The notes under the pieces: generated by a model
What the model was told of the DNA's origin: nothing
What the model saw: the letters and a program-made list of their open reading frames with translations, nothing else
Database searches by the model: none
Part shown: in pieces, positions 48,141-59,200 of the stretch
How the letters are laid out: each line of letters starts with the position of its first letter
Numbering within the stretch: position 1 is the first letter of the stretch
Program-made: the position numbers and the translations under genes
Assembly (NCBI RefSeq): GCF_002127325.2
Contig: NC_035435.2
Coordinates: 123,747,127 to 123,811,126, forward strand
DNA length: 64,000 nucleotides
Direction of reading: 5' to 3'
From: Helianthus annuus
Lineage: Eukaryota > Streptophyta > Magnoliopsida > Asterales > Asteraceae

Positions 48141-48740
48141 GCTCACAGATTAAGCAATTAAATCGCTCAAACTGTTGAGTCAGAGATTCCCCCTTAACAT
48201 AAGTGAATGTCTCGTACTGTTGATTCAATAACTCCTTATTGTTCTACTACACTTCATATGTGCCACCAAACTATTCGTTCGAAGCATCCCACAATTCTTT
48301 GCCATTCTCATAATGGAACAACCTAGCATATATTTCATGGGGTAAGGCCATGGCTAGTATCCCAAATGCCTTACCATCAAGCTACAAGTTCTGAAATTCC
48401 TACTCCGAATAATCAGTGGGTTTCTTAGAAACATTAATGTTTGGTTGTTCGGCATTTGGTGCAGATGGAACATACGAACCAAAAACCACAGACATCCATA
48501 AACCTTTGTTTTACTGGGATAGGTGGGTGACACATCCTTTGTTGCAATATTGTGAGGATCATGAGTGAGTGATTGAAATCTCTCTGAATTCTATTGAGAA
48601 TTTTTAAAAAAAACTGAGTATTATAACAATTGAATGTTCCGAATGGTCTAATTCTTCTAAATCCTTTGATCACTTAATCAATTATCAATATAAGCTAGTT
48701 TGTCTTCTGAATTAAGATTTAAGTCAATTCAGTGTAACGA
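48141..48740 (-). pseudogene. Ty1/copia gag, upstream part (decayed)
   Basis: The minus-strand reading contains a decayed copia gag: a GKELWDA-type block (here MRMAKNCGML in a shifted frame near 48290), blocks typical of the Gag domain, and an N-terminal part near 48430-48690. Multiple frameshifts and stops occur. It continues at 30934 leftward once the 17-kb insertion is removed. Confidence 0.6.
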
Positions 48741-48752
48741 GCTCTAATGCCA
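48741..48752 (-). other. Copia primer binding site (variant iMet)
   Basis: The plus strand GCTCTAATGCCA is TGGCATTAGAGC on the minus strand. It differs at two positions from the usual TGGTATCAGAGC. It sits two bases from the LTR. Confidence 0.7.
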
Positions 48753-48754
48753 AT

Positions 48755-49527
48755 TGTTGAATTTGAGAGTGTGTGATAGCGTCTTTTAGATTAAAAGAAC
48801 ACTTGAAGAATTTGAACAATTCAATCAAACACTGATAATAAATACATCAATCTAACACAACTAGATTTTGGGAATGATTTTTGAATTATTTCATATAATA
48901 TTTTATCAATGATTACAGTAAAATTCAAAGTGCAGAATCTCTCCCCCTCACCATGTGTATTGTCTCACTTAGTTCTTCTACCTTTAGGCTCTAAGTGTTG
49001 ATTTTTACATTTACAGACTAAACTACATATAGTGGAGAGAACTACTTGTGACGTTATCATGAAAGTGACCCTAAACAACCTCATAAATGATGTAACTGTC
49101 GTCGTTTGCAAAACTGTTGGACAATCAAGTAAACTAACTATTACATTGAAACTACTGTATTACAAAGGAAAACAGTTGGGATTCCAAAACTGCTGGAAGG
49201 ATTCCAACACTTTTGGTTCCAAATGTTTTGGAATCTTGTACATATGGTCTTGTGATGACTTGTTAACTTGGTCTGTAGTCTTCAGCTTTGACTTGTTGAC
49301 TTGGCTGTTGACTTATTGACTCATCATTTTTACATTCTAGCACTTTAGTACTTTGTCTTCTTTGAATCAGTATTTCTTGAATCAACAGTTTGGGTTGGTT
49401 GTTTAGAGAAGTCTTCATGGGGGAATTTCTAGAACTTCAATCATACTTAACCTTATTCCATCAGGCATGGAAGATTGTTCACTTAGGTTTTGACTTTCAT
49501 CATCAGTAGATCTTATATAACCCAACA
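48755..49527 (-). repeat. 5' LTR of copia element, 773 bp
   Basis: On the minus strand it runs from TGTTGGGTTATATAAG at 49527 to TCAAATTCAACA at 48755. The matching 3' LTR is not in the expected place, because the element is cut at 29502. Confidence 0.75.
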
Positions 49528-49671
49528 TGTATATAGAGGCCGGTTAACGTGCATAGGTTGGATTTACCCGAATTACGCACGTTATTGCATAATTACAAAC
49601 GTTATATTGGTGGTCGCGTACCATCACACGTTAAGAGCCTTTTGCATTCTAAAATTCCACTATATATATCT

Positions 49672-50067
49672 GAGGAAACTGCCAAAATGGTCCCTGAGTT
49701 TTGGTCACTTTTGTCACTTTAGTCCAAAACTCAAACCTTTTGAATCTGGGCCCCTGTGGTTTTAATTTTGTTGCCATTTTGATCCAAAACAAAATCTAGT
49801 CTTTTTCGTCTATTTTAATCAAGGGTAAAATGGTCAGATTTTTTTAATTTATTATAATAAAACGTTAAAAGACCATTTTACCCTTCATTAAAAGGGATGA
49901 AAAAGACAACAAAGTTGGATGTTAACTGACAAATCTGACCAGGTTTTGATTTTGGATGAAAATGACAATAAAATTGAAACCACAAGGACCCAGATTCAAA
50001 AGGTTTGAGTTTTGGACTAAAATGACAAAAGTGACCAAACCTCGGGGACCATTTTGACAGTTTATTC
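49672..50067. mobile_element. Mutator-like MITE with long inverted arms
   Basis: The left arm starts GAGGAAACTGCCAAAATGGT and the right arm ends ACCATTTTGACAGTTTATTC. They are complementary for roughly 120 bp. No matching 9-bp duplication flanks it. The right flank TTTAGGATA is the reverse complement of the duplication TATCCTAAA found at 52420. Confidence 0.75.
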
Positions 50068-50480
50068 TTTAGGATATAAATACAGACGTGGAAGAAATAT
50101 TAAAGAGTAAACTGCCATTTTGGTCCTTGTGGTTTGGGCAGTTTTGTCATTTTAGTCAAAATCTCAATTTTTTTAAATCTAGGTCCCTTTGGTTTCACTT
50201 TTATTGCCATTTTAGTCCAAAATTCAAAAACTCCCCTTTTTTACTGTTGCAACCCCCCTATTTTGTTTTTTTGTGCAGTATTTTTGTTCAACTGATTTTC
50301 ATTTAATATATTCTTAATTAAAAAAACTAAATTAAATACATTATTAATTCCTTTAAATACCCTTATTAATATTCATTTCCCCATTTACATCTTCAACCCC
50401 CAAATTAAATACATTATTAATTCCTCTCAATCTAGGATTCAGATGCAAAATCTTCGGTGGATCCTCTTCAACTACAGATT

Positions 50481-50815
50481 TTAGCCCCTGCACCTCAACC
50501 CTGACATAACCTGATTCCTCTGCCTTTGCCTCACAATATTACCGGTCAACCGCCCGTACCTTACATCAATTGGCGGTAAACCATCATTCATCTCTTCTTG
50601 ACTCACTGTTTCATCATGATACGCAGATCTCAAAGACGCTTTACTCACTTCAAACTGAAACTTACTCACTGCTTCATTATCCGAACTACCACTCGATGTC
50701 TCGAAATACGCAGGAAACTCGAAGCAAACAAAAATCAAATACAATGCAGCTAAACCGAAGATTTTGCATCTGAATCCTAGATTGAGAGGAATTAATAATG
50801 TATTTAATTTGGGGG
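50481..50815 (-). pseudogene. Captured N-terminal exon, membrane-anchor type
   Basis: The minus-strand frame contains LGFRCKIFGLAALYLIFVCF then EFPAYFETSSGSSDNEAVSK: a short basic start, a hydrophobic segment of about 17 residues and a Ser/Glu-rich stem. That is the look of a type II Golgi membrane protein. It reminds me of hydroxyproline O-galactosyltransferase (GALT/HPGT) N-termini, but this is from memory. The frame upstream is a low-complexity Pro/His run from a GGT/GGC-rich stretch (50815-51130) and is not a plausible protein. The first coding part is also present inverted at 50397-50458. Confidence 0.4.
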
Positions 50816-51169
50816 TTGAATTTTTAGGGTTCGGATACAGAGGCGGTGGTGGTAGAGGATGAAGTGGCGGTGGTGTGGCATTGACGGCAAGGGAAAGGTG
50901 AGTGGTGGTAACGGCGGCGGTGGGGACAGTCAATGGAGGTAGAAGATGATGATGATGATGATTCAGTGTTGATGGTGGCGGTGGGTGGCGGTGAATGATG
51001 TAGTGGCGGTGGGGTGGGTGTTGATGGTGGCGGTGGTGAGAAGGAGGAGGAGGTGGCAGTGGTGGTGGTGGAGGTGTCGGTGGAGGAGGTGGCGGTGGTG
51101 GTGGTGCTTGTGGTGGCAGAGGGGAGAGAAAGAGAGAGAGAGGGTGGGAGAGTAACGAGAGAAGGGTTA

Positions 51170-51210
<41 letters not shown>

Positions 51211-51298
51211 ATGCTTAAAATGACCAAAATGCCCTTCAGAAAAGGGCAAAAAACCAGGTTTATTTTTTAGAAATCTGAACTCACTTTACTTTTGGACC

Positions 51299-52311
51299 AA
51301 CAACAACAACAACAACCATACCCAGTAAATCCCACAAATAGCAGAGCTATTTATAGGGTCTGGGGAGGGTGGGATGTAGACAGACCTTGCCTCTATCTAT
51401 AGGGATAGAGAGGCTGCTTCCAGAGAGACCCTCGGCTCGTAAACGAACAGCAAACCAACACACCAAGTCAAAGAATATAGAAAGAATACAGAAATAAGAA
51501 GTCGCCCATACCAAGAAAGTGATAAGAGTGGCACAATATAATGCGAATCATGTATAATGGCATACAACATCATTTGGGCGTAAACACAATGTAAATCATG
51601 TATAATAGCATACAACATCATTTGGGCATAAACACAAGAAGGCAATCACCGGAAAAGTCCCTTAAAGAATGGGAAAAGCCTACGTCCCTGAAGTACACCA
51701 AGACCTTACTGCAATATCCTCTAGAAGTCCTTGACCCTAATCCTACGCCTCCACGAAGTCCTATCGTGGACCATGTCCTCAGAAAGATGCAACTCTAGTA
51801 AATCACGCCTAATCTGATCATCCCATGTCAGTTTGGGTCTGCCTCTGCCTCTCCTCCCCTCCACAGTAAAAGTTTCCACTACTCTAACCGGTGCCGTCGC
51901 TTCCCTCCGCTTCACATGCCCAAACCATCTCAATCTCCCCTCCTTAATCTTCTCCGATATACTAGCCACTCCTAGTCTATCCCTAAAAACCTCATTTCTT
52001 ATCCGATCTAACCTCGTGTGTCCACACATCCACCTCAGCATCCTCATCTCTACTACCTCCATCTTGCGCGCATGTGTCTTCTTGATAGTCCAACAGTCTG
52101 TTCCATATAGCATAGCTGGCCTAACTGCTACCCTGTAAAATTTCCCCTTTAGTTTAGTTGGGAACCTCCTATCGCACAATACTCCACTGGCTGCCCTCCA
52201 TCTACACCAGTCAGCCTGTATGCGATGGGTTACATCACTATCTATGTCATCATCTCTTTGTACAAACGACCCCAGATACTTAAATCTAGTTACCTGCGGG
52301 ACCAATTGATC
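51299..52311 (-). mobile_element. RTE LINE, 5'-truncated
   Basis: The 3' end is on the left: on the minus strand the tail is a GTTGTTGTTG run, typical of RTE elements, which lack poly(A). A 19-bp direct repeat starting CTCACTTTAC flanks it (51280-51298 and 52312-52330). Only the 3' third of the element is present. It is closely similar to 56282-57290. Confidence 0.93.
51721..52305 (-). pseudogene. RTE reverse transcriptase, C-terminal fragment
   Basis: This 194-residue minus-strand frame starts in VPQVTRFKYLGSFVQRD and runs to the natural stop (WRRRIRVKDF). It covers the thumb and C-terminal region of RTE reverse transcriptase (RWMCGHTRLDRIRNEVFRD; RLRWFGHVKRR; GRRGRGRPKLTWDDQ). The catalytic part is missing through 5' truncation. 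It is uninterrupted and very like residues 605-799 of the longer copy at 56694-59093. Confidence 0.9.
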
Positions 52312-52639
52312 CTCACTTTACTTTTGGACCAAAATAGCAAAAAACTGGACCAAGATGAAAGTTTTAAACTAAAGTGGCAAAACTGGCCAAATCTCAGGGA
52401 CCAAAATAGCAGTTTACTCTATCCTAAATATATTTATCTTTACTAAACATAAAAATAAAAAAAAAAAACACAATAATATAAAAACTTGAGCTGAAACATC
52501 AAAAGGGTTGTTACATGCATTCCGCTAGTCACTTATCTATAATCTTGAATTAAAATATCTTGAATTAAAATGCAGTTTTGTTACGTTCAGACCAACTGAA
52601 CTCTTTGTACAACCTGCCCTACATAAATGCTGGTCCCCC

Positions 52640-53269
52640 AAAATAAATCGTCGTCGTCCTGATATTCAAGCAATTTACCACGACCATGTGCTTTACACTC
52701 CTGGCATAAATGATACAGTTAAACATTAACATAATATGAGAAATTACATTTTGTAACATTGTCAACTGCCTAGAGAAGCATGCTATGGCTTTGGGAAATT
52801 CGACCACATGTGTAGGGTATTTTAAACATGTGACACTTAGGTGTAGACTATAAGATGGGCCCTCAAAATATAAATTATACATAACTAGAATTATCATCCG
52901 TCGTAATGCGGCGGAGGATTCGTTAGTTATATATATCATATTAGATGCAAGGCAAATGTTTCTTACATGACAGCAAGCCTGTGTATCAACCATAGAAAAG
53001 AATAACTAAGTCGATCTCTAACCTGCGTATTGTAACAGACTTGTCAAACGGGGAAAAATAGACGCGCTGAGACGGGCCTGTCAAACGGGAAAAATTTGAT
53101 GAAAAAACGTTGAACCCCACACGCACTTTGCGGCGTGTTAACTCGGAAAATTTAGAACGAAACATTAAACAGAAAACTTACGAAAGATGAAAAGTATAAG
53201 GGGTCAAAGTTCAAAGTAAAAAAGTGTTGGGGTTAAATTGCAAAAGATGAAAAGATTTAGGTTAAAAGT
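52640..53269. other. No clear feature; weak 124-codon frame
   Basis: A minus-strand frame at 52619-52993 (starting MVDTQACCHVRNICLASNMI) matches nothing I recognise and has no codon or context support. Between 53040 and 53160 repeats of TGTCAAACGGG(G)AAAAA occur. The rest is A+T-rich noncoding DNA. Confidence 0.3.
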
Positions 53270-53278
53270 AAAAAAGAA

Positions 53279-54576
53279 GGGGAAATGGACTGTCTCACCC
53301 TAAACTATGCAAAATTGGCCAATAGCACGCCCAACTTTCAAGTTGGCTCCCACCACCCTCTACTCGACAACTTGGTTGTCTTGTCACCCCGTCGTTAACC
53401 AAACACTAACTCAGTTAGTTTTTTTATCCTACATGGCTAAATTTTGATGATGTGGCTTGTTTTTGATGACGTGTCATGCTGAGGTGGCCAATTATATTAT
53501 AATTAATATATAAATCTCATTTTAAAAGATCCAAGGCAGGATTAAACAAACCCCTCTTCTCCTTCACAAACACGCACAAACCTTCAAACCCTAATCCACC
53601 ATGAACATACCAAAACACACCTGCTTAAAACTCCAAATCCCCCAACCAATTCCTCTTGAATCTCTGCAATTTTGACCAAGAACAGCAGTCAAACCCACCG
53701 ATGCCTATATAGAAAGAGAAATCGATGCTACAGACGAGATCTAGAGAGAGAAACAGACCGAGCATGATCGATTACGACGCCTCAACGTCCCCATCTTCAT
53801 CGTTTGATGATCAATCGGCTCACAGAACTCGATCACTTGATATTTCGGCGTTATCGGACCGAACGAACTTCTAAATTGAAGGAACTGAAGGTGAATTTGA
53901 CGCGATTTGCAGGCGGAGTGGCGGTTGGAGGTAAGGGATTGGTGATTTTGAGAGAAGTGTTGTCGTCGCTGGAGGTGTTGGTAGGATTAAGTACGGATCC
54001 GGTCAGAAATCTTTACCTGCTTACACTTTATACAATTTATTTATAGTACATGAGTTGTTGGGCAGCAGCAACACTCTGGAAACCACCGTTCATATGCCAA
54101 CATATCAGCAGCTGATAGCATTGGTGCAGGCACCGGTGGAGGTAGGGGGTTTGAGCTTGTTCCTGGAGGTGTGGTTTTGAGAGAAGTGTATGGCAGATCT
54201 AAAACATCATCTAACACACAAATCTGCCATCATCAAGTTTGCTACTGAATAAACTCACCAAATTTGTAAACTCCCTCATTTTTTTGCTCCAATTTCTCTT
54301 CAATCTCTGCAGCAGATTGGAGATTATGTGTTTGTGTTGAAATGCAACTGATTTGGGGTTTTTAACAAGTATAAATGGGGGGTTGTACACCTAGGCATGC
54401 CAGGTCACAACTCTTTTGCCACGTAGGATAAAAAAACTAACTAAGTTAGTGTTTGGTTAACGACGGGGTGACAGGACAACCAAGTTGTCGAGTAGAGGGT
54501 GGTGGGAGCCAACTTGAAAGTTGGGCGTGCTATTGGTCAATTTTGCATAGTTTAGGGTGATACAGTCCATTTCCCC
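53279..54576. mobile_element. Pack-MULE-like foldback element
   Basis: The left arm starts GGGGAAATGGACTGTCTCAC and the right arm ends GTGATACAGTCCATTTCCCC. Arms remain complementary for about 165 bp (to TTTTTTATCCTACATGGC and its partner). A perfect 9-bp duplication AAAAAAGAA flanks it (53270-53278 and 54577-54585). The 950-bp centre has higher G+C, 5'-UTR-like sequence and coding fragments, so it looks like captured gene DNA. No transposase. Confidence 0.88.
53764..53960 (+). pseudogene. Captured gene 5' fragment, unidentified
   Basis: An ATG at 53764, after an AGAGAGAGAAACAGACC-like leader, opens MIDYDASTSPSSSFDDQSAH and goes on RTRSLDISALSDRTNF. A TAA stop and IEGTEGEFDAICRR follow in the same frame. 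The stop may replace Arg. The acidic and Ser-rich start followed by a conserved-looking IEGTEGEFD block suggests a real protein N-terminus. It faintly recalls plant Ser/Thr kinases of the MAPKKK type, unverified. A GGCGGAGTGGCGGTTGGAGG stretch after it has other frames. The fragment is not functional. Confidence 0.4.
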
Positions 54577-54585
54577 AAAAAAGAA

Positions 54586-55299
54586 TCAAAAGGGTGAATT
54601 TGCAGTATATGTAAATTTTTGAATTAGAAATAAAAAATCAAATTAATGAAATGAGTTAAATTACCAAAGATTGAAACTTTAGACTTAAATTGTCAAAGAT
54701 TTAAACTTTAGAGTTAAAAAGAAAAAAAATCAATTTTTTTTTTTTTTTTGGAAAATTCTCAAAGCAAAGGGTACAATAACCATAAGCACAAATATGTTGC
54801 TTATTTATAGTTTTATAATATAATATAATTATAATATATATAGAAAGAAGTCAAGAGATGATAATTGTGATAACAACAAACGCAAAACTGTTATGATAAA
54901 ATGATATACTTTAAATAATTAAACAAATGTATATGCCTATTTTTAGTCGTCAATTAGAGTCGGGGTCTGGTCGTTCTTTTCCTTTGTGGAACGAATATTT
55001 CCCAGTGCTGCCTCTTATTCATACTATTTTTTAGTTGGATTTAAAAGATCAAACATCATATTACATTTAATTGGGTAAATGGGTTTAATTCTTTTTTTTT
55101 TTTTTGAAAGGTGGGTTTAATTCTTTAAATAGGCAAAAATTAAATAAAAAAGTTAATGGGTTTAAAACACAAATTGGGTTGCCAATAATAGGTTTTAAAG
55201 TTAATTAAAAAAATTTTCTTTAAAAACAAGTTATAAATGACATTTTTTACAATGTTAACCCCGAGAAAGTGGACCATGGTCACACACTCCGCCCTTACC
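54586..55299. other. A+T-rich intergenic DNA, nothing seen
   Basis: It holds T-runs at 54735-54751 and 55092-55105, no significant frames and no recognisable repeat ends. Confidence 0.5.
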
Positions 55300-55307
55300 A
55301 GGACAGC

Positions 55308-56007
55308 TAGGGTTGTAAGCGAACCGAACGTTCAGCGAACAGTTCATGAACCGTTCAGCAGGAAGTTCGTTTATCACTTTATGTTCGTTCGATTAGCTTA
55401 ACGAACGAACACAAACAAAAAATTATGTTCGGTTAGCTTAGCAAACTAACACGAACACATGCCTCGTTCGTTCGACTGTGTTCGTGAACGTTCGGTAATA
55501 TGTTCGGTTACGTTCGTTCATATTCGTTCGTGTTCGTTTGATTATATTAAAAAAAGTAACAGATAATAAACCTTTTATCTATAGAAAACTTGAAACCCTA
55601 TTTTTTTCTAAGTTAGCTAAAATTTGGACATTCTAAACCATTTTTTAGGATAATTATGTCTAAGTTAGTTAAATTTGATTCATTGTTTGGTAGTGTAGTA
55701 GAATTCTTGTGTTTTGATTTATCATTTGATGCTTATATTTAACTACATATATAATGTTTAAGGATATCAATGTTTTTATTTTTTATTTTCAAGTTAAATG
55801 TTCGTTTTCGTTCGTTTTTATTTGCTTGTGTTCGTGACCGGTGTTCACGAACTGTTCGTGAACAACTGAATTTTCTTAACGAACGAACACAAACATAAAC
55901 TTATGTTCGGTATGTGTTCATGAACAGTTTGGGAACATGTTAATTTCCTTAACGAACGAACACGGACATGACCTTGTTCGTGTTCGTTCGGTTCGTTTAC
56001 AGCCCTA
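55308..56007. mobile_element. hAT-type non-autonomous element, GTTCG-rich
   Basis: Terminal inverted repeats TAGGGTTGTAAGCGAACCGA (left) and TCGGTTCGTTTACAGCCCTA (right). The 8-bp flanks AGGACAGC (55300-55307) and CGGACAGC (56008-56015) match at seven positions, as expected for an hAT target duplication. Subterminal regions on both sides are crowded with GTTCG/CGAAC words, likely transposase-binding repeats by analogy with hAT elements. The 200-bp A+T-rich middle has no coding capacity. Confidence 0.83.
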
Positions 56008-56281
56008 CGGACAGCCATGATTAGGTGTATTAATTATTAAAGGAGTTAACTGTCATTTTCAACCCTATGGTTTGTTCACTTTTGCCATTTCACGCTAATT
56101 TTCAAAATGTTTTTAAGCTTTCGCTCGTTGATTGATCCATTCGTTTCTAAGCTGATGGTTATGGGTTCGATCCCGGCCAGCTGCAAATGTTTTTATTTTC
56201 TTCCTTATGAAACCTAAAGTCTAATTTTTTATAAAATAATTAAAAGGGGTTATTGGATTTTAATAATCCTAAGCTTCACTT

Positions 56282-59200
56282 ACCAACAACCAACAACAAA
56301 TATACCCAGTAAATCCCACAAATAGCAGAGCTACGTATAGGGTCTGGGGAGGGTGGGATGTAGACAGGCCTTGCCTCTATCCCTAGGGATAGAGAGGCTG
56401 CTTCCAGAGAGACCCTCGGCTCGAAAACGAACAGCAAACCAACACAACAAGTCAAAGAATATAACAAGAATACAGAAATAAGAAGTCGCCCATTACCAAG
56501 AAAGTGATCAGAGTAGCATAATATAATGTAAATCATGTATCATAGTATACAACATCATTTGGGCATAAATACAATGTAAATCATGTATGATAGCATACAA
56601 CATCATTTGGGCAATAAACACAAGAAGGCAATCACTGGAAAAGTTCCTTAGAGAATAAGAAAAACCTACGTCTCTGAAATCCACCTAAGACCGCTAGAAG
56701 TCCTTAACCCTAATCCTACGCCTCCACGAAGTCCTATCGTGGACCATGTCCTCAGAAAGATGCAACTCTAGTAAATCATGCCTAATCTGCTCATCCCATG
56801 TCAGTTTGGGTCTGCCTCTTCCTCTCCTCCCCTGCACAGTAAGAGTTTCCACTACTCTAATTGGTGCTATCGTTTCCCTCCGCTTCACATGCCCAAACCA
56901 TCTCAATCTCCCCTCCTTAATCTTCTCCGATATACTAGCCACTCCTAGTCTTTCCCTAAAAACCTCATTTCTTATCCGATCCAACCTCGTGTGTCCACAC
57001 ATCCACCTCAGCATCCTCATCTCTGCTACCTCCATCTTGCGCGCTTGTGTCTTCTTGATAGCCCAACAGTCTGTTCCATATAGCATAGCTGGCCTAACTG
57101 CTACCCTGTAAAATTTCCCCTTTAGTTTAATTGGGAACCTCCTATCGCACAATACCCCACTGGTTGCTCTCCATCTACACCAGCCAGCCTGTATGCGATG
57201 GGTTACATCACTATCTATGTCACCATCTCTTTGAACAAACGACCCTAGATACTTAAATCTAGTTACCTGCGGGACCAATTGATCCTCAATGGTGATTTGG
57301 GTTTCATCTTCAATGGCTACACCGCTGAAATCACAGTGTAGATACTCAGTCTTAGATCGACTAATCCTTAGACCCTTGCCCTCTAAAGCTACTCGCCACT
57401 CCTCTATCCTCTCGTTCAGGCACTGTTTAGTCTCTGCAATCAACACAATATCGTCTGCAAAAAGCATGCACCACGGAACTGTCTCCTGAATCAACTTGGA
57501 CAACTCATCCAAGACGACCGCAAAAAGAAAAGGGCTCAATACAGACCCCTGGTGGAGTCCTACCTCCACAGGAAAGAAGTTCGTATCTCCTACAGGCGCG
57601 CGGGCAGTAGTCTCTGTTCTATCGTACGTATCCTTAATTATGTCTATATACTTCCCCGGTAGCCCTCGACCCTCCAAACTATCCCAAATCAGTTGTCGTG
57701 GGACAGTGTCATATGCCTTCTCCAGGTCGATAAACACCATATGTAGATCTTGCTTCTTCGCTCTATATTTTTCCATCAGACTCCTTAGAATATGTATCGC
57801 TTTTGTAGTTGACCTCCCTTTCATGAATCCAAATTGGTTTACTGAAACCTGAGTTTCTCTTCTAATTCTAGTTTCAATTACCCTCTCCCAGAGCTTCATA
57901 GTGTGACTTAGCAGTTTGATTCCTCTGTAGTTCCCACAACATTGATCGTCTCCTTTATTCTTGTATAAAGGCACCATGAAGCTGCTCCTCCACTGATCTG
58001 GCATTTTCCCCGTCTTGAAAATACAATTGAACAAAAGTGTTAACCATCGGACTCCTTCTTCTCCCAAACACTTCCACGCCTCAATCGGTATGTTGTCCAA
58101 ACCCACTGCCTTGCCTCTTCCCATCTTCTTAAGTGCCATCCTCACCTCGTCATGTGTGATCCTCCTGCAGTAGAAATTATTCTGTTGTCGTCTTTGAATC
58201 CTGGGATTGCTGCTATCATGTTGGTATGCCCTACCGTGGTTGAAAAGATTATGGAAGTAGGTTTGCCATCTCAACTTAATATCTTGTGCCTTGACTAAAA
58301 CACGTCCATCCTCTCCTTTGATAAACTTTACTACGCCTAGATCTTGTCTTCTTCGCTCCCTAGCTTTGGAAATCTTGAACATCTCATGCTCCCCCTCTTT
58401 CCTTTCCAAACGTTCGTACATTTGTTTATATGTTGTGTTTTTTGTCTCGGTCACCGCCTTTTTCGCTTCCCTTTTTGCCTTTTTGTATACCTCCTTTACC
58501 CTCAGCCGTTCGTCCTCATCTGTGCACCTCAAAAGATCTCTAAAACTCTGTTGCTTATCCTTTATTTTGGTATGCACGTCTTCATTCCACCACCAAGACT
58601 CCTTATGCCCACTAGTCTTTCCTGTTGTGACCCCTAGCGTCTCATTCGCCACCGTAGTGATAGTAGTCGCCATAGTCTCCCACATCCGGTTTGCGTCGTC
58701 ACCTAGTTGCATCGATGTCATCGAGTTAACTTTATCTCTAAACATCATAATTTTTTCTCCCTTCAAGTTTCCCCAACGGATCCTAGGTCGGGTTTTCCTC
58801 TCCCCCTCAGTTAGCCTTACTTTAAGGGCTAAATCTGCTACTAGCAAATGGTGTTGAGCCGCTGCAGTCTCCGTTGGTATAACCTTGCAGTCCATCCACA
58901 TCCGTCGATCTTCCTGCCTCATCAGAAGGTAGTCGATTTGCGTGTTGCGTCCTCCACTACTAAAAGTGATCAAATGAGATTCTCTCTTCCTAAAGAACGA
59001 GTTTATAATACCTAGGCCGTTGGCTGCCGCAAAGTCCGGAAGGTCTCTACCTGGGTCATTTCTATCGCCAAAACCAAAACCCCCATGTACCAACTCAAAG
59101 CCATCATGATCCTTACCAATGATGTGATCAAATGAGATTTTCTCTTCCTAAAGAACGAGTTTATAATACCTAGGCCGTTGGCTGCCGCAAAGTCCAGAAG

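Larger units (their letters stand above)
50105..52419. mobile_element. Mutator-like element with captured exon and LINE
   Basis: The left arm starts GAGTAAACTGCCATTTTGGT and the right arm ends ACCAAAATAGCAGTTTACTC. Arms of about 100 bp are rich in TTTTGGTCC and TTTAGTCC words. The right flank is TATCCTAAA (52420-52428). Inside are a captured host-like exon (50481-50815), a Pro-coding trinucleotide-rich stretch, an (AT)n run at about 51172-51206 and a nested RTE LINE (51299-52311). Confidence 0.78.

Noticed and set aside
50815..51227. Proline-rich, extensin-like protein
   Set aside because: Runs of Pro and His come from GGT/GGC trinucleotide-rich DNA. There is no signal peptide or SPPPP pattern, and an (AT)n run supplies its start.
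52619..52993. 124-codon minus-strand gene
   Set aside because: Not recognised, composition like its surroundings, flanked by repeats; I could not support it as a gene.
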